This document shows positions 56,893-64,000 of a stretch of 64,000 nucleotides of DNA, in pieces (the stretch's first letter is position 1; every line of letters begins with the position of its first letter). The notes beneath the pieces are model-generated. The model had not been told where the DNA came from, made no database searches, and saw nothing but the letters and a program-made list of their open reading frames with translations. The DNA is taken from the NCBI GenBank assembly GCA_964570625.1, contig CAZMYW010000002.1, positions 1-64,000 on the forward strand, read 5' to 3'. This DNA is from JBFLXB01 sp964570625. Lineage in GTDB: Bacteria > Nitrospirota > Nitrospiria > 2-01-FULL-66-17. Both the position numbers and the translations under genes were made by a program.

Positions 56893-56921
56893 CTATCTGA
56901 AATAACTATCGAATAAAACCA

Positions 56922-56950
56922 TTGATTTTTTTTGTCTCCTTCTGTACTAT
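56922..56950 (+). promoter_or_regulatory. Promoter of groES-groEL
   Basis: TTGATT (56922-56927), 17-base spacer, TACTAT (56945-56950). The flank is A/T-rich and CIRCE starts two bases downstream. Confidence 0.75.
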
Positions 56951-56952
56951 CG

Positions 56953-56979
56953 TTAGCACTCATCATCGTTGAGTGCTAC
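56953..56979 (+). promoter_or_regulatory. CIRCE operator upstream of groES
   Basis: TTAGCACTC (56953-56961), nine bases, GAGTGCTAC (56971-56979): one mismatch to the consensus. It overlaps the expected transcription start, so HrcA encoded at 27.3 kb should repress groESL. Confidence 0.95.
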
Positions 56980-57009
56980 TAATCACTAATGTCACAAGGA
57001 GGATAGTCG

Positions 57010-57303
57010 ATGGCTGCAGAAACGGCGGTTCGTAGGAAGGTCAATTTCAAACCGCTCAAGGAGCGGGTGTTCGTCAGCTACTCGGAGGAGCAGGACCGAA
57101 CGAGCGGCGGACTGTATATCCCGGATGCTGCGAAAGAGAAACCACAGCGAGGAAGGATCGAGGCGGTGGGCAGCGAGGTCAAGTCGGTGAAGGTTGGGGA
57201 CGAGGTCCTATTCGATAAGTATTCGGGGAGCAAGATTTCTTTCGAGAGCACCGATTATTTGATTCTCAAGGAAGAAGACATTCTCGGAATTCTCGAGAAA
57301 TGA
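57010..57303 (+). CDS. groS: Co-chaperonin GroES
   Basis: 97 residues. KPLKERVFVSYSEEQDRTSGGLYIPDAAKEKPQRGRIEAVG is the family signature, including the mobile loop, and DYLILKEEDILGIL ends it. AAGGAGG precedes the ATG. It caps GroEL during folding. Confidence 0.97.
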   Translation: MAAETAVRRKVNFKPLKERVFVSYSEEQDRTSGGLYIPDAAKEKPQRGRIEAVGSEVKSVKVGDEVLFDKYSGSKISFESTDYLILKEEDILGILEK

Positions 57304-57368
57304 CGCGTAGTCGACGGTTTCAACGCAACGAAAAATAAGAATCGTATCGCGAAAAGGGAGGAACAACG

Positions 57369-59003
<1,635 letters not shown>

Positions 59004-59027
59004 CCCGGGCTCGGTTCGACAGGCTGG

Positions 59028-59064
59028 GCGCGGCCCCCATGCATGGGGGCCGCGCATTTTTTTC
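59028..59064 (+). terminator. Intrinsic terminator after groEL
   Basis: A perfect 28-base palindrome at 59028-59055 (GCGCGGCCCCCATG and its complement, centre ATGCAT), followed by ATTTTTTTC. Folding would leave only a small loop at the centre. Confidence 0.93.
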
Positions 59065-59071
59065 ATCCGCG

Positions 59072-59101
59072 TTGACAGGCTCGAATTTCTTGGGCTAGGA
59101 T
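59072..59101 (+). promoter_or_regulatory. Promoter of thioredoxin-recN
   Basis: TTGACA (59072-59077), 18-base spacer, TAGGAT (59096-59101), about 25 bases before the thioredoxin ATG. Confidence 0.7.
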
Positions 59102-59125
59102 GTTGCGGAGAAATCGGAGAACTCC

Positions 59126-59455
59126 ATGGGCCAAGCGGTAAAAGTCGATACGTCGACATGGGATGCGTTGGTGTTGAAGGCCAAGGGGTTGGTCATGGTA
59201 GACTTTTGGGCTGCGTGGTGCCGACCCTGCCAACTGATCGCCCCGACAATCGAGGAGTTGGCCATCGAGTACGATGGGCGGCTGACCGTCGGTAAACTTA
59301 ACACCGACGAAAACCCCGACATCGCGAGCCGTTACCAGATCATGGGGATTCCGACCTTAATGTTCTTCCGGGATGGAAAACCCGTCGAGAAGATCGTTGG
59401 GGCGGCCTCGAAACAACAGTTTAAAGACAAGATCGAGTCCCTCCTCGCGGCATAG
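59126..59455 (+). CDS. trx: Thioredoxin with WCRPC active site
   Basis: 109 residues of normal thioredoxin fold (VMVDFWAAWCRPCQLIAPTIEELA, IMGIPTLMFFRDGKPVEKIVGA with the cis-Pro). The active site is W31-C32-R33-P34-C35; the usual Gly is Arg, which should shift the redox potential or partner choice. The first part (MGQAVKVDTSTWDALVLKAKG) is typical of TrxA. GGAGA precedes the ATG. It could reduce class II ribonucleotide reductase, among other targets. Confidence 0.93.
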   Translation: MGQAVKVDTSTWDALVLKAKGLVMVDFWAAWCRPCQLIAPTIEELAIEYDGRLTVGKLNTDENPDIASRYQIMGIPTLMFFRDGKPVEKIVGAASKQQFKDKIESLLAA

Positions 59456-59491
59456 TCTCATCGCGGTTCGCTTCTAGCAGAGGGCGGGTGG

Positions 59492-61234
59492 ATGCTCCGT
59501 GATCTCCGAGTTCAGCACTTCGCCCTCTTCGATGACGTTCGTATCGCATTTGGCCCGCGCCTGAACGTCTTGACCGGCGAGACCGGGGCGGGCAAATCGC
59601 TCGTGGTCGACGCCGTGACCATCATTCGCGGCGGCCGCGCTTCCCCTGATTTGATTCGCTCCGGGTGTGATGAGGCGATCGTCGAGGCCTGGTTTACCGT
59701 TCCCTCCGGATCGAGCGCGGCCGTTGAGCTCGCGGCGCTGGGATATCCCGCGGACGAGGACCTGGTGGTCCAGCGGGTGTTGTCGGCTTCCGGGAGAGGA
59801 CGTGTGTACGTCAACGGCCGTCCGACGTCGGTGGCCGCTCTGGCCCAGGTGACCGGCCCGTTGATCGACCTGCATAGTCAACACGAGTACCAATCGCTTG
59901 CGCGATCGGATACGCCGCTCGTGGTGCTCGACGCCTACGCCCGCGTTGACGATCTGCGGAGGGACTACGACCGCGCGTGGGCGGAGTGGTCCGTTCTTGA
60001 TCAGGCTCTCGTATCCCGCTCATCGCGCGAGACGACAAGAAGTCGAGAGGTGGCGTTGCTCGCGCACGAGGTCGAAGAGCTCAATCAGGCTCACGTGCAA
60101 CCTCATGAGTGGGACGATCTGGAACGCGAACGGACGATTCTTCGGCATGCCGGGCGTTTGCACGAGGTATCACGTAGCGCGTCCGACCGTTTACAGGCAC
60201 AGGACGGCGGGGTGTTGGACGGCGTGAGGGGGATCGTCGCCGAATTGGGCGCGGTGGGCGCGATCGACCCCAAGTTGGCCGACGCGGCAGACCTCGCGGG
60301 GTCGGCACTCGTTCAACTGCAGGAGGTCGCAACGGTCCTCAGAGGATACGCGGACAGATTCGACCACGACGAAGGTCGACTGGACGCTATCGAATCACGG
60401 TTGGCTGAGTTACAACGCCTTCGGCGAAAATACGGAGTTCCGGTGGACGAACTTCCCGCTCTGCTGGATCTGAAGCGCGGTCAGCTTGCCGGGTTTGAGC
60501 GTGATGCGGAGTCGGACCACACCTTGGGCCCGCAATCCGTTGCCGCACGGCGTCGCGTCGACACGTTGGCTGACGAGCTCCACCGTCGCCGGACGGACGC
60601 GTCGGCGACGGTGGAGTCCCTGGTTGATGTCGAACTGTCCCGCCTGGGCATGTCAGCCCGGTTCCACGTGGAGGTCGCGCCCCTGGGCGAGCCTGGGACG
60701 GTTGGATCCAGCGGGCGCGACCGAGTTGAGTTTCTCATCAGAACCAATCCAGGTGAGCCGGAAAAACCTCTTCGAAAAATCGCGTCGGGCGGAGAACTTT
60801 CGCGAGTGATGTTAGCTCTGAAATCGGTTTTGGCGAGTGTGGATTCGGTCCCCACCTTGGTCTTCGACGAAGCGGATGCGGGGGTCGGCGGTGCGGTGGC
60901 GGAAGTGGTGGGCCGCCGCCTGAGGGCGATTGCGGATCACCGGCAGGTGCTCTGCGTCACGCACCTTCCCCAGGTGGCGAGCGGAGCCGACGCGCATTTT
61001 CTGGTGGCTAAATCAGTCGAACGCGGCCGGACGAGTACAGCGGTACGTCAACTCAGAGACCGAGCACGGGTGCGCGAGGTTGCGCGCATGCTGGCAGGTC
61101 AGCGAATCACCGCGACCGCTCTCCGACACGCGGAGGAAATGATTCGATTGGTTTCCGCACCGCCGGATCTGCGGGGCGCCGCCGAGGTCCTGACCCGTCC
61201 AGCTTGGACCAGCCCCCAAGACGCGGGTCCGTAA
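59492..61234 (+). CDS. recN: DNA repair protein RecN
   Basis: 580 residues, SMC-like. Walker A is LTGETGAGKSLVVDA near residue 30. The coiled-coil arms run through the middle. The C-terminal half contains IASGGELSRVMLALKSVL (signature) and PTLVFDEADAGVGGAVAEVVGRRL (Walker B). It holds broken ends together in double-strand break repair. ATG at 59492 after GAGGGCGGG. It ends two bases from a convergent receiver gene, with no room for a terminator. Confidence 0.93.
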   Translation: MLRDLRVQHFALFDDVRIAFGPRLNVLTGETGAGKSLVVDAVTIIRGGRASPDLIRSGCDEAIVEAWFTVPSGSSAAVELAALGYPADEDLVVQRVLSASGRGRVYVNGRPTSVAALAQVTGPLIDLHSQHEYQSLARSDTPLVVLDAYARVDDLRRDYDRAWAEWSVLDQALVSRSSRETTRSREVALLAHEVEELNQAHVQPHEWDDLERERTILRHAGRLHEVSRSASDRLQAQDGGVLDGVRGIVAELGAVGAIDPKLADAADLAGSALVQLQEVATVLRGYADRFDHDEGRLDAIESRLAELQRLRRKYGVPVDELPALLDLKRGQLAGFERDAESDHTLGPQSVAARRRVDTLADELHRRRTDASATVESLVDVELSRLGMSARFHVEVAPLGEPGTVGSSGRDRVEFLIRTNPGEPEKPLRKIASGGELSRVMLALKSVLASVDSVPTLVFDEADAGVGGAVAEVVGRRLRAIADHRQVLCVTHLPQVASGADAHFLVAKSVERGRTSTAVRQLRDRARVREVARMLAGQRITATALRHAEEMIRLVSAPPDLRGAAEVLTRPAWTSPQDAGP

Positions 61235-61236
61235 CC

Positions 61237-61647
61237 TCACGCGTTCCCCACGGCGGCCGGCGTGGTCTGCCGACGATCCAGGACTCGCCGAATGGTGGTC
61301 AGCATCTCGGTGATGTTGAACGGTTTCAGGAGGTAATCCGACGCTCCGAAGCGGATACCGTCAACCGCGGTCTTGAGTCCGCCGAAACCCGTGACAATTA
61401 CCACTTCGGTCTCCTGGTGGTCGCGTTTGATCGCCTGCAGCACTTCAGTGCCATGGAGTCCAGGCATTTTGAGATCGAGGGTAACCAGATCGATTCGGTG
61501 GATCTTCATCAGCGCGAGCGCGTCGCTGCCGTTTTCCGCCGTATAGACGTGATAGAACGGCTTGAGAATCATTTTGAGCGATTCGCGAGGGCCGACTTCG
61601 TCGTCAACGACCAAGACATTGACATCTTCTCGAACGGTCTTTTCCAT
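61237..61647 (-). CDS. Stand-alone receiver-domain response regulator
   Basis: 136 residues from the ATG at 61647 (GGAGG before it). The receiver fold is complete: VLVVDDEVGPRESL, D58 in VTLDLKMPG, and LLKPFN with the conserved Lys. No output domain follows. The closest match in style is the receiver of NtrC/AtoC-type regulators (GIRFGASDYLLKPFNITEMLTTI). Phosphate may be passed on to or from another protein. No kinase is adjacent. It is transcribed divergently from the outer-membrane gene. Confidence 0.87.
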   Translation of the reverse strand: MEKTVREDVNVLVVDDEVGPRESLKMILKPFYHVYTAENGSDALALMKIHRIDLVTLDLKMPGLHGTEVLQAIKRDHQETEVVIVTGFGGLKTAVDGIRFGASDYLLKPFNITEMLTTIRRVLDRRQTTPAAVGNA

Positions 61648-61813
61648 AGCGCCTCCGTTGTCAGTCACCATGCCGTCAGCCTGTCGGGGCGACGTCGAGC
61701 AGACGGTAAGCATAGCAAAACAACGGCGAACGTCGAGTTGGTTTGCTACGCCACACGCAAGGAAGCCGTCGGCCCTAGTGCTCCAATCACGCCGTTGGCG
61801 CGCTGCGCGTTCC

Positions 61814-61842
61814 TTGACCGCTTCCGGCAAAATCCGTACAAT
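61814..61842 (+). promoter_or_regulatory. Promoter of the outer-membrane gene, near-leaderless
   Basis: TTGACC (61814-61819), 17-base spacer, TACAAT (61837-61842). The ATG at 61851 is two bases after the expected transcription start. Confidence 0.7.
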
Positions 61843-61850
61843 CCGCCGCC

Positions 61851-62636
61851 ATGAGAGTATGGAAGACCTGCGCGGTCTCTTTCGCCGCCGTCGTCGGCGT
61901 GCTCACCGGGGGGGCAGCGTGGGCGGAGCGCCCATTCCTTGCCACTGAACGCGGCACCATGCTCGATCACGGCGTGTCGAGCGCTCAATTTGGATTGGAA
62001 GCTGCACGGTTTTCCTCGAAGACCACGCGGTATACCGTCAAGACCGAACTGACGTCGGGACTGTTGACCAATCTGAACTTTCGGGTCGAGGCGCCGTACC
62101 TCTTGACCACTGGAGACGGCGGCACGAAGGGCGAAGTGGGGGATGTCACCTTTCGCCCAAAGTTGCTGCTGCTCAAAGGGCGCGAAGCGAACCCGCTCTT
62201 TTTGGCGGCTGAACTGGTCCTGAAGTTTCCGAGCTGTGATGAGACGTCTACGGCCGCCGCGGTCACTCAGACCTGTACGGGAGAAGCGGATCTCGGCGTG
62301 TTGGCCATCGCCACCAAAGAGTTCCTCCCGGTGACCGTCCATCTGAACCTGGGCTATACCTTGGTCGGCAGCCCCCCAGGCGAAAACTTCGATGACGTGA
62401 TCAGCTATTCGCTTGCGTTCGAGTATGACACGGTGCTTCCGGCAATCTCGGTCGTGACGGAGGTCGCGGGATCGACCAGTCGGGACTCGAGCGTGTCAGA
62501 CGATCTGCTGGATGTGCTGATCGGGGTAACCTACGAGTTAAATCAACGAGTGGTCCTGGACAGCTCCCTCTCGGTGGGGCTGTCATCGCCGAGTGCAGAT
62601 TATACGGCCGCACTCGGTGTATCCTACGTGTTTTAG
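61851..62636 (+). CDS. Outer-membrane beta-barrel protein
   Basis: 261 residues. Signal peptide (to GGAAWA near residue 25), then a series of short strands with alternating hydrophobic residues (SSAQFGLEAARFSSKTTRYTVKTEL, NLNFRVEAPYLL, HLNLGYTLVG, VVLDSSLSVGL). The C-terminal residue is Phe after TAALGVSYV, the BAM-recognised end of outer-membrane barrels. It resembles the MetA-pathway phenol degradation/transporter family; DVTFRPKLLLLKG is characteristic. Cargo unknown. Confidence 0.82.
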   Translation: MRVWKTCAVSFAAVVGVLTGGAAWAERPFLATERGTMLDHGVSSAQFGLEAARFSSKTTRYTVKTELTSGLLTNLNFRVEAPYLLTTGDGGTKGEVGDVTFRPKLLLLKGREANPLFLAAELVLKFPSCDETSTAAAVTQTCTGEADLGVLAIATKEFLPVTVHLNLGYTLVGSPPGENFDDVISYSLAFEYDTVLPAISVVTEVAGSTSRDSSVSDDLLDVLIGVTYELNQRVVLDSSLSVGLSSPSADYTAALGVSYVF

Positions 62637-62695
62637 GCGACCGCTGTGGCGAGCTGTGGGTGGCGAAGGCGCGAAGTCACCGCACGGCCCTGCCG

Positions 62696-62887
62696 TCAAA
62701 CGGCCTTCCGGACCCGCTGAGATTTGAGACAACCGGTGCAGACCTTCAGCCGTTTCACCGACAGCCCTACGACTGCGTGAATCGAGTGGAGATTGGGCTG
62801 CCACACCTTTTTCGTCTTGTTGTTCGCGTGACTGACATTGAACCCCACCTGCCGTCCTTTACCGCAAATTTCACACCTGCGTGCCAT
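62696..62887 (-). CDS. rpmB: 50S ribosomal protein L28
   Basis: 63 residues. RRCEICGKGRQVGFNVSHANNKTKKVWQPNL is the L28 signature. The four Cys (C5, C8, C50, C53; CEIC and CTGC) mark the zinc-binding paralogue type. GGAG precedes the ATG by about seven bases. It lies alone on the minus strand, facing the outer-membrane gene and divergent from recG. Confidence 0.95.
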   Translation of the reverse strand: MARRCEICGKGRQVGFNVSHANNKTKKVWQPNLHSIHAVVGLSVKRLKVCTGCLKSQRVRKAV

Positions 62888-62944
62888 GATGCACTCCGAT
62901 CATCAAAGTTAAAGGTCGTAAACCATAACATGGGCTTCTAAAAA

Positions 62945-64000
62945 GTGCAAGCCGACAGACACCAGGCACCCGTTTCCGAAGCCCTTCTCCCGAGTCATTC
63001 GGCGGAGGAGTACCTTCGTCGGTTGATGCGTCCGGTCGAGTTTGCCATTCGAGACAACGGCAAAGCCCTGGGTGTAGTTCGCAACCTGGGGGCGTTTCTG
63101 TCTCACGGCGCGGCTGCGGGTTTGTCCGCGCCGCGGCTGCGGTCCATTCACCCCGAACTCATGCGCCTGCGGTCGCTGGCATCCAGTTACGACGAGTTAC
63201 CTCCGGAGGCGCGTAAAGAGCGTCTCGGGGCGGTGCGCGAGCTGCTGAGCCGGATCAGCCGGCGTTTGGACGGAAGTGAAACGCGCAGTGTGTCGGAGCC
63301 TCGTCTTGCGGAACGAGACCTCGCGGTGTCGTCCGCCATTGCGGCGCTGCCTGGAGTCGGCGTCCGCCGCGCCGCGCTATTCGAAAAGCTGGGTGTCGAG
63401 CGGGTGGAGGATCTCCTGTGGCGCCTTCCGTGGCGGTACGAGGATCGCGCAGCGACCACGCCGCTTGAGACGCTTCGCGTCGGGCAAGACGCGACGGTGT
63501 GTGGGGAGGTTCGTTCGGTTGAAGAGATCGTCACTGTTCGTCGGCGCTTCCGGATTCTTCGGGTGGTATTGAGCGATGCGCGCGGGACCGTGATCCTCAA
63601 ATGGTTCAATCAACCCTATCTGCGGCGTCGGTTGGCTCCTGGTCAAACGCTGACGTGCAGCGGGCGGGTCAAAGTCACCGATGGCTTGTTGTTCCCCGAA
63701 ATAGACAACCCGCAATTTGAGATCATGGAGGGGGGGGAAGGCCCTTCACCGCACGTCGGACGCGTCGTGCCCATCTACCACGAGACCCGAGGTCTCACGT
63801 CACGGGTTCTGCGGGTTCTGGTCGACCGGGCATTGACCATGACGAGGGGGCTAGATGAAGACTGTTTGCCGGCGTCGGTTCGCGATCGACATGGATTGAT
63901 TCCGAAAGGGGACGCGCTCCGGTCGGGACATTTCCCGCCAGCGGCGGCCGATCTCGACGCATACAATTCGGGGAAAAGTCCCGCCCACCGCCGACTGGCG
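62945..64000 (+). CDS. recG: ATP-dependent DNA helicase RecG, N-terminal part
   Basis: The first 352 residues; the gene runs off the right edge before the helicase motifs. After an N-terminal extension of about 130 residues, SAIAALPGVGVRRAALFEKLGVERVEDLLWRLPWRYEDR is the start of the RecG wedge domain, followed by the OB fold (ATVCGEVRSVEEI, VVLSDARGTVILKWFNQPYL, CSGRV, NPQFEIM). The GTG at 62945 is the first plausible start; it has no clear ribosome binding site, and GTG or ATG codons up to 63036 remain possible. It remodels stalled forks and Holliday junctions. Confidence 0.88.
   Translation, partial: MQADRHQAPVSEALLPSHSAEEYLRRLMRPVEFAIRDNGKALGVVRNLGAFLSHGAAAGLSAPRLRSIHPELMRLRSLASSYDELPPEARKERLGAVRELLSRISRRLDGSETRSVSEPRLAERDLAVSSAIAALPGVGVRRAALFEKLGVERVEDLLWRLPWRYEDRAATTPLETLRVGQDATVCGEVRSVEEIVTVRRRFRILRVVLSDARGTVILKWFNQPYLRRRLAPGQTLTCSGRVKVTDGLLFPEIDNPQFEIMEGGEGPSPHVGRVVPIYHETRGLTSRVLRVLVDRALTMTRGLDEDCLPASVRDRHGLIPKGDALRSGHFPPAAADLDAYNSGKSPAHRRLA

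Overview
This is a 64 kb, GC-rich, gene-dense bacterial chromosomal segment. It is Gram-negative in character: it carries a lipoprotein gene, an outer-membrane beta-barrel, an EnvC/FtsEX module and a Lgt/MltG envelope block. Many genes start with GTG or TTG, and stop/start overlaps of the GTGA type are common. The gene set suggests a Nitrospirota-like or neighbouring lineage. It includes HrcA/CIRCE control of both chaperone operons, an adenosylcobalamin-dependent ribonucleotide reductase, SpeD with an aminopropyltransferase, type III pantothenate kinase, and the ffh-rpsP-rimM-trmD-rplS-rnhB-yraN block. The taxon is an inference; no rRNA is present. No tRNA, rRNA, CRISPR array, phage or complete IS element was seen.

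Layout. 1-2.4 kb is accessory DNA: an integron attC site at the extreme left edge, an orphan cassette-type gene, a HEPN-like protein, and a VapBC45-like toxin-antitoxin pair on the opposite strand. 2.4-6.7 kb holds a leaderless zinc-ribbon gene, a short interspersed repeat, an unknown gene and a polyamine operon (speD-speE-Orn/Lys/Arg decarboxylase, minus strand). 6.8-9.3 kb is pgpA-cinA-thpR. A second copy of the repeat lies directly before recA-pilT-alaS and a run of housekeeping genes (phasin-like, ruvX, mltG, lgt, YheT hydrolase) to 18.1 kb. 18-21.3 kb holds small metabolic and clean-up enzymes (PhzF-like, RidA, VOC, thioesterase, TauE).

21.3-33.8 kb is almost entirely minus strand: an RDD-SurA-like fusion, rsmE, a third repeat copy, the dnaJ/dnaK/grpE/hrcA heat-shock operon with CIRCE, and the cofactor operon valS-nadC-birA-coaX. 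33.8-39.4 kb is signalling: a response regulator with a repeated amphipathic tail, a cytochrome c, a secreted coiled-coil protein, and an NtrC/NtrB-type pair. At 39.3 kb a perfect 20-bp palindrome sits on the kinase start codon and faces a divergent patatin gene. 40.3-42.7 kb encodes two exported proteins, one a putative zinc metallopeptidase lipoprotein. nrdJ follows, with a pair of NrdR boxes and DnaA-box-like repeats in front of it.

45.5-56.9 kb is a plus-strand block. It has an ECF sigma/anti-sigma pair, ffh, a PAS/degenerate-GGDEF protein where a KH-domain protein is often found, ribosome maturation genes, and a cell-division/envelope cassette (ftsE, ftsX, envC-like, ctpA). groES-groEL follows with its own CIRCE and a perfect terminator, then thioredoxin, recN, a lone receiver protein, an outer-membrane protein, rpmB, and the start of recG running off the right edge.

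The most unusual items are the attC-bordered accessory corner, a recurring leaderless promoter geometry, the three-copy palindromic repeat abutting recA, rsmE and dnaJ, the NrdR/DnaA-box arrangement at nrdJ, the RDD-SurA fusion, the tandem palindrome on the kinase start codon, and degenerate catalytic motifs in FtsE and Ffh.
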